A stretch of 64,000 nt of DNA from Saccharofermentans sp. GTDB taxonomy: Bacteria > Bacillota > Clostridia > Saccharofermentanales > Saccharofermentanaceae. Position 1 is the stretch's first letter. Every line of letters starts with the position of its first letter. Below the pieces are notes generated by a model. That model was not told the DNA's origin and ran no database searches. It saw only the letters and a program-made list of their open reading frames with translations. Below are positions 18,375 through 29,405 of this stretch, piece by piece. Location: the NCBI GenBank assembly GCA_024685385.1, contig JAIKVV010000022.1, forward strand, positions 29,600 through 93,599, given 5' to 3'. The translations under genes were made by a program, and so were the position numbers.

Positions 18375-19624
18375 AATCCGGTATCTCCGATGATACCGTC
18401 AGCGCAAAGAGATGCAGATGTCCATGCCCATTGGAGATTGTAGCCTCCGCAGATACCGTCAACATTGACAGCCTCACCGACGACATAAAGCCCTTTTGTC
18501 TTTTTTACCTGCATATTATCATCCAGGGAAGCAAGATTGACGCCACCCTGGGAAACCTGTGCATCAGATGCTTTACCGTAATCCGTTATCTTTACAGGGA
18601 ACGATGTCAGCGCATCAGCTATCTTTACAAGATCATCATAAGAAAGGTCCTTTGCAGGCATATTGCATTTATATCCGGTCTTCTTGAGAACATAATCAAG
18701 AACAGTACGCTGAATGATTCCCGAAAATGCTGCTGAGATAGATCTTTCCGGAAACATCTTGGCTCTTACTGCAGCCATAAGACAGCATTCACCGGGTTCG
18801 GCATTGCAGAAATTGATCTTAATGACAGGTTCCCTGCCGGAATCCATTGCTCTTACGGCACGCCCCGAAAGATCGAATATGCAAATGCCGGAAAGGCCGC
18901 CGTCCTTTGTAATCTGCAGTTCACCTGATGATACGGTCTGCTCTTTTCCGTCGATCAAAGAAACAGTTGCAGGGATCCTGACTCCGGCCAATGCTTTAAG
19001 AGACTGATCATCAGGATAAAGAGGCACAAGCGAACACTTAAATTCCGTAAAATCCTTGAAAGACATAAGACCTGTAAGAAGGTACTTTGCATCACCTTCA
19101 GATCCCGTCTTGGGATATGTAATGCCGCCGGTCGCTATCACAGTCTTATCGGACAGGATCTTTTCTCCATCTTCGGTAATTAGTTCAAACCCCTTATCAT
19201 TCTTATGTAATTCTTTGATCTTGCAGCCGTTGATCATGTGAGCGCCGTGCTCTTCAACAAAATATCTCAAGGCGTCTACAACGGTACCGGCTCTGAGAGT
19301 CGCAGGATAATAAAGATTTCCCTTATTAGTGGTAAGTACGCCAAGTACGTTTTCGAAAAAATCAATGGCATCAGAGCTTCCGAATCTGTCGAAAGATCTT
19401 AATAATTTCTGAGGATCATCAGTATTGTATGCAGAAAGCTTAAGATCCGAATTGGTGAAATTGCAGCGTCCTGATCCCGTAAGCATCAACTTCTTGCCGC
19501 ATCGGGGATTACTGTCGATAAGAGCAACGCTTATACCGGGCCTTTGCAAAAGGATACGGGCAGCCGTAAACAGGCCGGAAGCTCCGGCGCCTATTATGGT
19601 ACAGTTGTATCGGCGGGCGGACAA
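18371..19624 (-). CDS. NAD(P)/FAD-dependent oxidoreductase, HI0933/BaiN-like
   Basis: The start codon is TTG, supported by AGGGAG seven bases upstream. The 417-residue product has the N-terminal dinucleotide motif TIIGAGASGLFTAARIL, the family stretch GKKLMLTGSGRCNFTNSD, a middle domain, and C-terminal VVGEAVNVDGICGGYNLQWAWTS. The family includes BaiN, linked to bile-acid 7-dehydroxylation in Clostridium, but most members are in organisms without that pathway, so no substrate is claimed. The gene lies 12 bases after the CYTH gene and overlaps the next flavoprotein gene. Confidence 0.88.
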   Translation of the reverse strand: MSARRYNCTIIGAGASGLFTAARILLQRPGISVALIDSNPRCGKKLMLTGSGRCNFTNSDLKLSAYNTDDPQKLLRSFDRFGSSDAIDFFENVLGVLTTNKGNLYYPATLRAGTVVDALRYFVEEHGAHMINGCKIKELHKNDKGFELITEDGEKILSDKTVIATGGITYPKTGSEGDAKYLLTGLMSFKDFTEFKCSLVPLYPDDQSLKALAGVRIPATVSLIDGKEQTVSSGELQITKDGGLSGICIFDLSGRAVRAMDSGREPVIKINFCNAEPGECCLMAAVRAKMFPERSISAAFSGIIQRTVLDYVLKKTGYKCNMPAKDLSYDDLVKIADALTSFPVKITDYGKASDAQVSQGGVNLASLDDNMQVKKTKGLYVVGEAVNVDGICGGYNLQWAWTSASLCADGIIGDTGL

Positions 19625-19636
19625 GCTTATTCTCCC

Positions 19637-20302
19637 TTAATCATCTTTTGCTGCTGAGTCATGAAGTCTCAATGCACGTTGATACTTGCTCTCATCAAAT
19701 GTGACACAACCGGTCTGTTCAATGATAAACTCAGCCATTTCCTTCAGATCGACAACATCTCCGGAGGTAAGTTCCAATTCAAGTTCACATATTGATTCAG
19801 TAAGATCGCCGGATCTCATCTCCCCTATGTCAAAACATGCATCCATGATGCTGTCACCGAATCCGAAAGTATAGAGGCTCCTTGTAAATTCAACAGAACA
19901 CAAAGGAACAAGTTCTTCTTCTTTAACGCCTTCCAATGCTTTTTCAAGAAGTTCAACAGGATCGTCATTGTTCTGGATGGAATCTATGAATTCCTTATAA
20001 GAGAAGTTCTTGCTGTCTGACGGAACATTCCATTCGTAACGCTGGTGAAGGCCGTTAACGACACCTCCGCCGTATTTGACGGTATGTTCATATCTAAAGT
20101 CATCATCTGATTCATACATCCTGACCCTTATCATTGCATTCTGTGCATTAAGTCTTCTGTCAGGCGTATCATAATATGTATTGACAAGTTTATCCTTTTC
20201 ACGGGGAACGCTGTCAAGACAATAATCAGAAAACCATTCGCTCTCGGTTATCGCCAAAAGCTCGTCAGGGTATTTAAATAACAGTTTTATCTCAGTTTCC
20301 AT
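19637..20302 (-). CDS. CYTH domain protein
   Basis: The 221-residue protein starts METEIKLLF, the ExExK signature of CYTH tunnel enzymes (adenylyl cyclase CyaB / thiamine triphosphatase superfamily), which act on triphosphates with a metal ion. Other conserved tunnel charges are in VNTYYDTPDRRLN, AMIRVRMY and ICELELELTSGD. Likely activities are inorganic tripolyphosphate or thiamine triphosphate hydrolysis; the sequence does not decide. It is in the middle of the ABC-transporter-to-flavoprotein cluster, with 12-base gaps on both sides. Confidence 0.87.
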   Translation of the reverse strand: METEIKLLFKYPDELLAITESEWFSDYCLDSVPREKDKLVNTYYDTPDRRLNAQNAMIRVRMYESDDDFRYEHTVKYGGGVVNGLHQRYEWNVPSDSKNFSYKEFIDSIQNNDDPVELLEKALEGVKEEELVPLCSVEFTRSLYTFGFGDSIMDACFDIGEMRSGDLTESICELELELTSGDVVDLKEMAEFIIEQTGCVTFDESKYQRALRLHDSAAKDD

Positions 20303-20314
20303 ATCTGCTCCAAA

Positions 20315-21466
20315 TCAGTTAACCGTATGCACGCCGCCGGTCGATACTGCACAAAGCTTATCATTCTCGATGAATCCTATTCTCAAGACATCTTCATCAA
20401 CGGCAATATCACTTGTAATGGTACCATTATTCCTCATAAAGAAGATCCTTTTATCAACGCTCAAAGCACAAAGGTTTCCGACTGATGTTATGCCGTTAAC
20501 ATCAGAACCTATGTCAGAGTTATAGATTATAGTATCGGAATTGTTGATTACGGCAAGTTTATTTAACTGATCGACACTGTCAGAATAGACTACAAACATG
20601 TTGTCTCCGACTTTTCTTACATAATTGATCGATGAGAAATTGATCTTAAGCTGAACCAGATCTCCGTCCCTGACCTTGTAGATTCCGTCTGTTGTATAAG
20701 CATAAAGGGTATTTCCGATAAAAGTCAGATTAGCAAATATAATCGAATCGGCAACCGTATAGATCGCAAGATCCGATACATCAACCGAATCTTTATCACG
20801 GCTCAGTTTGAAGACCCTGATGTAAGGAACTGCAGAGGCGCCGGCAGTATTTACGGTCGACACGGCCATAAGCGAAGCATCATCACTGAATGCGACACAG
20901 ACAGGAAATCCCGAATTATAGGATGACCATGTGGATATTACCGCTCCGCTTGAACTGTAAAGAATAACTTCACCATATGCATCTCCGCCGTCAGTTATAA
21001 CAGCAAAATAGCCGTTGTCAGAGATAAAAACAGATTTGATCTTATTTGTAACGGGAGATGCAAACATAACTCCGTCTTTATTAAGAGCAACCAGCGCATA
21101 GCCGTCAGAATCATAAACACAAGCATACTTATCATGAGTCATACAATGAGGATTAGAATAGGAGATCATCTGGGAATAGACCTCATTGCCTGAAAGAGTA
21201 AGGTAGGCCGCTCTGTCATTAGTTACTTTCAGAACGCCGTCGGCAAAAGGAAAGAGTTTTTGAGCTTCAGAATATTCACAATTGAAGCCGCCCTGACCTG
21301 ACAATTTGATCTGCTTATCGGCACCCTGACGGGCCTCAATACTCTTAGACACGATAATGAGCAAAACAATACTTGCGATCAGAACGACCGCAAATATCAT
21401 GACAACAACTGTAAGCTTGCCGTTCAGCCGTTGCCCGGACTTTTTGTTTTCCTTGTTATTTTCCAT
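20315..21466 (-). CDS. Membrane-anchored beta-propeller-like protein (DUF5711-like)
   Basis: The product has 383 residues: a charged N-terminus (MENNKENKKSGQRLNGK), one membrane helix (LTVVVMIFAVVLIASIVLLIIV, about residues 18-39), then an extracytoplasmic region of about 340 residues. This region has repeated beta-strand patterns such as YACVYDSDGYALVALNKDG, AVITDGGDAYGEVILYSSSG and MAVSTVNTAGASAVPYIRVF, which suggest a propeller. It resembles what is called DUF5711 in Clostridia, from memory only. The gene follows the DUF4340 gene by 26 bases, so it may belong to the ABC transporter complex. The function is unknown. Confidence 0.65.
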   Translation of the reverse strand: MENNKENKKSGQRLNGKLTVVVMIFAVVLIASIVLLIIVSKSIEARQGADKQIKLSGQGGFNCEYSEAQKLFPFADGVLKVTNDRAAYLTLSGNEVYSQMISYSNPHCMTHDKYACVYDSDGYALVALNKDGVMFASPVTNKIKSVFISDNGYFAVITDGGDAYGEVILYSSSGAVISTWSSYNSGFPVCVAFSDDASLMAVSTVNTAGASAVPYIRVFKLSRDKDSVDVSDLAIYTVADSIIFANLTFIGNTLYAYTTDGIYKVRDGDLVQLKINFSSINYVRKVGDNMFVVYSDSVDQLNKLAVINNSDTIIYNSDIGSDVNGITSVGNLCALSVDKRIFFMRNNGTITSDIAVDEDVLRIGFIENDKLCAVSTGGVHTVN

Positions 21467-21492
21467 ACTCTCCTCTTATCCTGCTGCCGATC

Positions 21493-22974
21493 TTACTGAT
21501 CGTCAGGTATATTATATACACCACTTATGTTTTCTGAAATAGCTGTATTCAGCAATTTATAGGCTTCCCATACGCCATAACTGTATGTATCCTGCCCGCC
21601 GTTCCTATTCAGAACGCTGTCGAAAACATAAAATCCTGTATATTCCCCGTCGACAAAGACATAATATGAATCAGTGTCTCTCTGTACGAACTCGACCACC
21701 TTGGTCTGATAGTTTCTTCCGATGAAGGACAAGGTGCACACGGGATCTTTGAGTGCGGGCGCAGCGCCGTCATCAAAACCGCTGATCTCCATGCAGACCA
21801 GGCTTTCAAAGAATACGGCACAATATGATCTTCCGTCTGAATTAAACACTTTTGCATTGCGGCCGTTAAGTTCTACATATGTACCGTCATCGGATATCGC
21901 CTCATCACGGTCAACATCAAGAGTAAAATTGAAGGAATTGTCTTTATATTCACCCTTGATTGCAGATAATTCAGAAGCATTATAGTACGCGATATATCTG
22001 TCGATAAAAGAAAGGACAGGTGTATCAAGAAGTCTTAACCGGTCATGACTTATTGAGAAATAATCAGATGAACCGTCAATATATCCGTAATGCGTGCCTG
22101 ATATATCAGCTGAAAGACATATCTTCTTAACAGAGGCGTTCGTGCCTTTGAATTCAATTATATAAGCAGGGTCTTTAAGCTTATACTTTTCGAGATCTTC
22201 AGGAGCAAGATCAATGAATGAATCAATATTCAGTATTGAAAGAGAGTCTATCAGATCTGAATAGTATGCTGAAGCATCAACATCGTAAGGCTTTGTAAAA
22301 TGATAAACCGTTTCCTGCGTTTCTTCGTCAGCCGTAACTTTGCAAACAGAGTCAAACCCGTCAGTCTTTCTGACAAAGCGGATGGTATCAATTGTGCTTA
22401 TATCAAGGTCGATCACCGTGGATTCCATGAAATCCTTGCCCTTATAAGAAGCAAATTCAGCTTTAACTGCGGACAAAGCATAGACCTTGCTTTCCCCTTC
22501 AATAGCCATATAGACTTTATCACCGTCAGGGGTCTTGTTGCCCAGTAATATAACATGTTTTTCACCGTCGGTCTTTTCGATAGTGACGGTATACTTAGGA
22601 AGATCCAGACCATATTCGGACAAAGGAACATCCTCAGATACATAATCGGCAAAATACGATATCAACGAAGCAACGGCCAATCCCATCTTATCCTGTGCAT
22701 ATAAAGCATCAGAGACTTTATCATCGCCTTCATAAATATAATCAACAGTATCATCCGAAAGGGCTTTGTCGATCTTTATAAGAGGCGCGTCCTGATCGCC
22801 CGATCTGATACTCAGGCTTTTAAGATCAGATGATGAAACCGTGAGAACATCAACATCTTTTCCGGTATCTGCAGGATCAGACTTCAAAGATGAAACGATG
22901 AAATAAACGGCAACACCTGCTACCAACAGGAACATGATTATCGCAGGTACGATCAGGCTCTTGAATGATCTCAT
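21493..22974 (-). CDS. DUF4340 domain protein (ABC/Gld-associated)
   Basis: The 493-residue protein has one N-terminal membrane helix (LIVPAIIMFLLVAGVAVYFIV) and a large extracytoplasmic part with repeated lipocalin-like DUF4340 motifs: LSEYGLDLPKYTVTIEKTDGE, LGNKTPDGDKVYMAIEG and LEKYKLKDPAYIIEF. DUF4340 proteins are regularly encoded beside GldG-like ABC transporter subunits. Its ATG overlaps the TGA of the upstream GldG-like gene, with GGAGGAG nine bases before, so the two are coupled. It is probably an accessory subunit outside the membrane. The substrate is unknown. Confidence 0.85.
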   Translation of the reverse strand: MRSFKSLIVPAIIMFLLVAGVAVYFIVSSLKSDPADTGKDVDVLTVSSSDLKSLSIRSGDQDAPLIKIDKALSDDTVDYIYEGDDKVSDALYAQDKMGLAVASLISYFADYVSEDVPLSEYGLDLPKYTVTIEKTDGEKHVILLGNKTPDGDKVYMAIEGESKVYALSAVKAEFASYKGKDFMESTVIDLDISTIDTIRFVRKTDGFDSVCKVTADEETQETVYHFTKPYDVDASAYYSDLIDSLSILNIDSFIDLAPEDLEKYKLKDPAYIIEFKGTNASVKKICLSADISGTHYGYIDGSSDYFSISHDRLRLLDTPVLSFIDRYIAYYNASELSAIKGEYKDNSFNFTLDVDRDEAISDDGTYVELNGRNAKVFNSDGRSYCAVFFESLVCMEISGFDDGAAPALKDPVCTLSFIGRNYQTKVVEFVQRDTDSYYVFVDGEYTGFYVFDSVLNRNGGQDTYSYGVWEAYKLLNTAISENISGVYNIPDDQ

Positions 22975-24458
22975 CAGAGATGTCTCCTCCTGTTATATAC
23001 GATCGTTGCGCATATGATGAACAAAAGCGGAACAATTGCGACAAATACAATGGCAAGAAGAGTTATCGAAGTAGCTGTAACCCGCGTTGAATCTATCTTA
23101 CGGCTGTCAAGCTGTCCTACGGGAACGTTGATATACTCTCCGGGCGCTACGTTAAGCATGTTGCGGAAACAGGAGATCGTGAACGATATGTTATTTGAAG
23201 AGTATCCGTAACTTGAGATATAAGCATCGGAAGAAAGATCCGTAGTACCGAATACATATACTTCAGGTCTTATATCCCCGGATGAATATGTTGCATACAT
23301 TCCCACATTGTATTTACCTTCATTTGCAAGCTCAAGAGCATTATCCTTAACTATCTGAGTCTTTGCATTGTCTGATGTTGTCAGCACCGGATAAGAAACA
23401 GCATTAGATGCCAGAACATCTGTCTGACGGATGGGTCTTGCATAGGAAGCCTGAAGTTTGGATGCGTTATCGATAAATGACTTAAATTCATCGGCTATAT
23501 CAACATAAGCCTCATAATTGGTTGAAACAAGCACATAAGAAGGATCTGCTTCCTGAATGATGCAATCATCTATGGAAATATTTACTGTTGCAAGCACGGA
23601 ATTAAGATGTTCGTATTTTTCGGAAGCGTTTGAATAGAAATTAACTGCAACAAAAAGCTTTCCACCCTTTGACAGATATGTTTTCATTTCTTCCTGTACA
23701 CGCTCCGGAATATCGGCATTGATCCCGTTTAAGATAAGGAGATCACAATCATCGGGGATCTTGAATCCTTCTGATACAGGGAGCTCGGCGCTGTCGCATT
23801 GGATAGATGACAAAATGGACATCAGATTAATGCTGGCATCTTCCTGAAGTCCTGTTACAAAATAAGCCTTTTTTGTGTATTCAACCATCAGCTGGTTGAT
23901 GGTGTTGGTAAAGGTGTACTCTACCATATTTGCGGTAGGAAGCAGCTGATTAAGATTTAAAGCATCCTCATTCCAGTAAAAACAGTCATAAGGATCGACA
24001 ACGACAAGCTTATCTCCATAAGAAATGACATATGTATCGGATTTAAGATCGTAAACGTCGGCAGGATCAAGCTGCTTGATGATCGAAGGATATGTTTCCG
24101 GATCAACATATTCGACGGATATCTTTGAACCAGCATAATTATCATAAACATCGATCAAAGGAACTATGTATTCATAGATCGAATATTCGAAATTCGTCGG
24201 TCTTTCAAAAAGACCAACTATCCTCATCGGCTCGGATTCAGGTATCTTATCGATTACTTCTTTCGTTGTTTGGGAAATGGAATATTTACCCAGGGAAGAA
24301 AAATCGAAAGTCAGAGCTTTGCCGAGCAGTTTATCGAAAAGAATATTTGCGGCAAGTATGATCACAAGCAAGATTATGACCGAGCCTATCGAAACAAGCT
24401 TAAGATTATAAGCTCTCTCATTTCTGTTTTTGGTTTTTTCAGATCTTATATTCTTCAT
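22974..24458 (-). CDS. GldG-like ABC transporter auxiliary protein
   Basis: I set the start at 24458 (MKNIRSEKTK), nine bases after GGAGG; the ORF track starts 11 codons earlier. The product is about 494 residues: an N-terminal membrane helix (LVSIGSVIILLVIILAANILF), an extracytoplasmic GldG-type domain with FDFSSLGKYSISQTTKEVI, EYVDPETYP, and LLILNGINADIPERVQEEMKTYLSKGGKLFVAVN, and a C-terminal helix (ITLLAIVFVAIVPLLFIICATIVY). GldG pairs with GldF and GldA; in Bacteroidetes these were linked to gliding, but in Clostridia the role is unknown. Upstream are the permease and ATPase genes, forming the full transporter. Confidence 0.85.
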   Translation of the reverse strand: MKNIRSEKTKNRNERAYNLKLVSIGSVIILLVIILAANILFDKLLGKALTFDFSSLGKYSISQTTKEVIDKIPESEPMRIVGLFERPTNFEYSIYEYIVPLIDVYDNYAGSKISVEYVDPETYPSIIKQLDPADVYDLKSDTYVISYGDKLVVVDPYDCFYWNEDALNLNQLLPTANMVEYTFTNTINQLMVEYTKKAYFVTGLQEDASINLMSILSSIQCDSAELPVSEGFKIPDDCDLLILNGINADIPERVQEEMKTYLSKGGKLFVAVNFYSNASEKYEHLNSVLATVNISIDDCIIQEADPSYVLVSTNYEAYVDIADEFKSFIDNASKLQASYARPIRQTDVLASNAVSYPVLTTSDNAKTQIVKDNALELANEGKYNVGMYATYSSGDIRPEVYVFGTTDLSSDAYISSYGYSSNNISFTISCFRNMLNVAPGEYINVPVGQLDSRKIDSTRVTATSITLLAIVFVAIVPLLFIICATIVYNRRRHL

Positions 24459-24475
24459 GACATCATTCCTCCGTA

Positions 24476-25246
24476 TTACTTCTGACTCCAACGTTTCTTT
24501 TCAAGGATCCTGAAAGTAAGATACAGGAAGAAAACAGCAATGGAGATACAGAAAAACAGGGGTATTACAGAGAATACACCATATCTGAAATTATTTGTCT
24601 TGGTAAAAGGATCGAGCCAGTTGATCGCGTCAGAAATTGTCGATCCGATCGCATTTGCCGTTTCGGAATTTACTATATTAAAAGTCTCAAGCAAGGTCAC
24701 GACTCCGGTTTCCAAAAATGAAGCAAACGTGGAAACAAGCTGGATTACGAGAATGAATACAAAACAAACGATAGCAGATATCAGCTGACTGTCCGTAAGT
24801 GCTGAAGCAAAACAACCCAAAGCAACAAAGAGCGCAGCCAGGAAAAAGAAGACTATCACCGTACCCCAGTCTCCGGTAACAACGACACCGCCAAGGATCT
24901 TAGTCATGATCATATGGATAAAAACATTAATGAACATGATGAAGAACAATGACATGGCAGCAAGAAACTTACCCATGACTACATCGAACAAGGTAATGGG
25001 GTTCGTATAATACAAAACTTCAGTACCACGTCTCCGGTCTTCCGAAAACAGTCCCATAGTAACAATGGGAACAATGATTATGAAGAAGGAACGCATCTGA
25101 GTGATCTCTGAAGAAATGTTAATGGCGCCTCGAGTCAACAGATTGATGAAATAGACGCCCGAGATAAAAGAAAACAAAGCAATGGCTATATAGCCTGTCG
25201 GATTTCGGAAATATGATAATAACTCTCTTTTAAATATTGCAAACAT
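24476..25246 (-). CDS. ABC-2 type permease (GldF-like)
   Basis: The 256-residue membrane protein has about six hydrophobic segments. It begins MFAIFKRELLSYFRNPTGYIAIALF, a pattern typical of ABC-2 permeases of the GldF/NosY type, and contains DRRRGTEVLYYTNPITLFDVVMGKF, matching the conserved cytoplasmic loop. It would form the channel with the ATPase encoded upstream. The ATG follows GGAGG with nine bases between. Its gene is 18 bases after the ATPase gene and 17 bases before the GldG-like gene. Confidence 0.88.
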   Translation of the reverse strand: MFAIFKRELLSYFRNPTGYIAIALFSFISGVYFINLLTRGAINISSEITQMRSFFIIIVPIVTMGLFSEDRRRGTEVLYYTNPITLFDVVMGKFLAAMSLFFIMFINVFIHMIMTKILGGVVVTGDWGTVIVFFFLAALFVALGCFASALTDSQLISAIVCFVFILVIQLVSTFASFLETGVVTLLETFNIVNSETANAIGSTISDAINWLDPFTKTNNFRYGVFSVIPLFFCISIAVFFLYLTFRILEKKRWSQK

Positions 25247-25264
25247 TATTCTATTCCTCCCATA

Positions 25265-26197
25265 TCAACCGGTTATAGACAGGAAGATCTCTTCCAGAGT
25301 CGGATCAAGTGAGCGGAATTCCAAGATCGGATATCCTGCTTTTGCCATTACAAAGAAAATATCTTCCCTGGGATCTGTCTTTGTACTGTTGGATACGAGT
25401 ATCTCGAATTCATGATATTCGCCTTCGGACCTTCGGACAGTCGCATCCTGAATGCCGGAAAGCATCTTGATCTTAGCAAGCGCATCACTGTCGGATCCCC
25501 TGAAAGTAAGAAGGAATTTAGAGGTTCCTGAAAGTCTTCTCGAAAGGCCGTCAATCGAATCAATCGCAGCAACCTTTCCGCGATTCAAGATAACGACTCT
25601 GTCACAAACTGCCTGTATCTCTGAAAGGATGTGAGAGCTTATTACGATCGAATGGCTGCTGGATAAAGACTTAACGAGTTTACGTATCTCAATAACCTGT
25701 CCCGGATCAAGACCTACGGTAGGTTCATCAAGAATGAGTATCTTGGGATCGCCTACGAGTGCCTGGGCTATTCCGACTCTCTGCTTATAACCTTTTGAAA
25801 GATTGCCAATAAGTCTGTCGGAAACATTATTGATCTTGACCATATCCATTATCTCAGAGAGCATGGATTTACGGTCGTTCTTCCTGACTTTCTTAAGATC
25901 GCACATGAAGTTAAGATATTCGATAACAGTCATGTCGTTATAAAGCGGCGGTTGTTCCGGAAGATATCCGATATCTTTCTTTGCAAGTTCAGGCTCTTCC
26001 AAAATATCGTGTCCATTAACTATGACCGTACCCGAAGTAGATGAAAGATATCCTGTCATGATATTCATCGTAGTTGTCTTACCTGCGCCATTAGGGCCCA
26101 AAAAGCCAAGAACTTCGCCGTCATTAACGGTAAAAGATATGTCATTAACGGCTTTCTTAGTACCATAATGCTTCACAAGATTATTTATCTCGATCAT
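25265..26197 (-). CDS. ABC transporter ATP-binding protein (GldA-like)
   Basis: The start at 26197 is chosen because GGAGG lies six bases ahead and the protein then begins MIEINNLVKHYGTKKAV, as in homologues; the track adds 12 codons. At about 310 residues it is a complete nucleotide-binding subunit: Walker A GPNGAGKTT, Q-loop GYLPEQPPLY, signature LSKGYKQRVG, Walker B ILILDEPTVGLDP and H-loop ISSHIL. A C-terminal domain of about 90 residues follows, as in GldA/CcmA-type ATPases. It is the first gene of the cluster that runs down to 16788. Confidence 0.93.
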   Translation of the reverse strand: MIEINNLVKHYGTKKAVNDISFTVNDGEVLGFLGPNGAGKTTTMNIMTGYLSSTSGTVIVNGHDILEEPELAKKDIGYLPEQPPLYNDMTVIEYLNFMCDLKKVRKNDRKSMLSEIMDMVKINNVSDRLIGNLSKGYKQRVGIAQALVGDPKILILDEPTVGLDPGQVIEIRKLVKSLSSSHSIVISSHILSEIQAVCDRVVILNRGKVAAIDSIDGLSRRLSGTSKFLLTFRGSDSDALAKIKMLSGIQDATVRRSEGEYHEFEILVSNSTKTDPREDIFFVMAKAGYPILEFRSLDPTLEEIFLSITG

Positions 26198-26242
26198 GAC
26201 AAACCTCCAATAATTTATGGAATGCAAAAGCATACAGGCTAT

Positions 26243-26248
26243 ATTATA
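26243..26248 (-). promoter_or_regulatory. Possible -10 element of the ABC transporter cluster
   Basis: A TATAAT is set in a very AT-rich gap, about 46 bases before the ATPase gene start. The -35 region is only TATTAA-like, so the call is weak. Confidence 0.35.
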
Positions 26249-26302
26249 TCAAAATAATATAAATATTAATAAAAAATTAACAAATTGGCGGGATCAGCTA
26301 AA

Positions 26303-27055
26303 TTAAAGAGCCGCAATAATGGCGAAAAGGGCTTTCCCGTCTTCCCTGTATCCGGCAACAGTATAAGAATCCGACCCTTCTTCTCTTATTACGAACAGAT
26401 CAACCTTCTCCCCTTCTTTGACCTCGTTAATGTAATTAACATCAAGATCTTTTATCGCGAAAACATCAATCCCGTACTTATGCAACGCATCACAGGCCCA
26501 AGCGACATATCTTGTGTTATTAACATGTCTGTTACGGTCAAGTTCGGAAAAATCGGCATATTTCCGTATAACAGGTTCTATTGAAACGAGTTCATTATAA
26601 TCAGGAACCTCTATCTTCACGCATCCGGACGGAAAAACCCTCCTGCTGTCCTGAATCACTACTTCAGGCAGACAAGGCTTCTTCGACGGAATGACAGGTC
26701 TGTGTGATGTCCAGTCAGCAAGGATCCAGTCAGTCGTGATATATCCAAACATATTCCCTTCAGAATCAAAATATTCAAATTCTCTCGAAAAGGTGATCTT
26801 GTTAAGCCCGGATCCCCACGTTTTGACTTTGAACTCATCACCCCATACCGGATAGCGGTCAAAATGAGCCTTAACCTTAAGGATTATCCAGCATATGTTA
26901 TTTTCGGCAAGAAATCTCGTCCCGAATCCGTAGTTTGCGGAGCCTTTCTCTGCTGCTTCCTGCATGTCACCCATGATGACATTAAGGAAAATCTTATTAT
27001 CCAAACCGCATTCTGTACATTTCGCCGTAAAATCGGAAATGCTGTAATAATCCAT
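26303..27055 (-). CDS. Acyl-ACP thioesterase
   Basis: The 250-residue protein is a double hot-dog acyl-ACP thioesterase, which releases fatty acids from acyl carrier protein. Supporting stretches are the N-terminal YSISDFTAKCTECGLDN, the hot-dog core WIILKVKAHFDRYPVWGDEF, and the second hot-dog DFSELDRNRHVNNTRYVAWA, where the NxxHVNN motif carries active-site residues of this family. Clostridial members usually favour medium to long chains, but I cannot read specificity here. It follows the small membrane-protein gene by 25 bases and has a GGGGGAA ribosome site. Confidence 0.92.
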   Translation of the reverse strand: MDYYSISDFTAKCTECGLDNKIFLNVIMGDMQEAAEKGSANYGFGTRFLAENNICWIILKVKAHFDRYPVWGDEFKVKTWGSGLNKITFSREFEYFDSEGNMFGYITTDWILADWTSHRPVIPSKKPCLPEVVIQDSRRVFPSGCVKIEVPDYNELVSIEPVIRKYADFSELDRNRHVNNTRYVAWACDALHKYGIDVFAIKDLDVNYINEVKEGEKVDLFVIREEGSDSYTVAGYREDGKALFAIIAAL

Positions 27056-27080
27056 CTTGTTTCCCCCAAATAATAAATAT

Positions 27081-27644
27081 TTACTCTTCTGCTGCAGTCT
27101 TCTTCGGCATGGAATAACGGGCAGTATATCTGGGACAATATCTTCTGAAAACAGGATACATCTCAGGTTTCATGCTGAATATGACCATATAAGGATTATT
27201 GCTTCCGGTCATGATAAACCAGATATCATCAGATATAGGGTATTCTTTATAACTGGTGAAATTCAGTTTATATATTGCTTTCTTCGTCATCTCGTTATAT
27301 TTCGGATCAGTAACGGGAGCAATGCACTGACAATCTTTGAGCGAAAACTCACAAAGTTCGGCTCTTTTTGTCTTTCCCATGATCTTGGCGCCGTTAACGA
27401 CATCATTAACGATCTCCATTTCATATTCGGCATACTGCCTCTTCAGAAGTATATAAATACCCCAAATGGTGAGAACGGATAAAGATCCCGTCAAGAGTAT
27501 AAGATTTAACCCTAACATCAAAGGGATCGCATTCAAGAAAAAGATAAACATTGCAGCAGCAATGACGACGGCGATCTTAAAAGCAAACCCCGTAGCCTTA
27601 TTGTCCCTTACGGCCCTGTATTCAACAAATGAATCATCAAACAT
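27081..27644 (-). CDS. Small membrane protein (DUF6106-like)
   Basis: The start is placed at 27644 (MFDDSFVEYRAV) because GGAGG lies nine bases ahead; the track's start 31 codons earlier runs through the promoter region and the first MIK methionine touches the ribosome site. The product is about 187 residues with two membrane helices (FKIAVVIAAAMFIFFLNAI and LNLILLTGSLSVLTIWGIYIL) and a cytoplasmic part with VNGAKIMGKTKRAELCEFSLKD. The layout resembles DUF6106 proteins of Clostridia, from memory. The function is unknown; it precedes the thioesterase gene. Confidence 0.7.
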   Translation of the reverse strand: MFDDSFVEYRAVRDNKATGFAFKIAVVIAAAMFIFFLNAIPLMLGLNLILLTGSLSVLTIWGIYILLKRQYAEYEMEIVNDVVNGAKIMGKTKRAELCEFSLKDCQCIAPVTDPKYNEMTKKAIYKLNFTSYKEYPISDDIWFIMTGSNNPYMVIFSMKPEMYPVFRRYCPRYTARYSMPKKTAAEE

Positions 27645-27699
27645 CTTTATCATCCTCCGCGTAATATAATACACTATTTTCGAAAAAAAGGACTTCCGG

Positions 27700-27735
27700 A
27701 AAACAAAAGCGGCTGCCCTTTTAAAGGCAGCCGCC
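27700..27735 (-). terminator. Terminator of groEL
   Basis: A 9-bp stem (GCGGCTGCC / GGCAGCCGC) with an 8-base loop is followed on the minus strand by TTTTGTTTT. It lies 24 bases past the groEL stop. Confidence 0.9.
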
Positions 27736-27758
27736 AAAAGTATATATCCGGATCAATA

Positions 27759-29387
<1,629 letters not shown>

Positions 29388-29405
29388 CTAAAATATTATT
29401 TCCGA

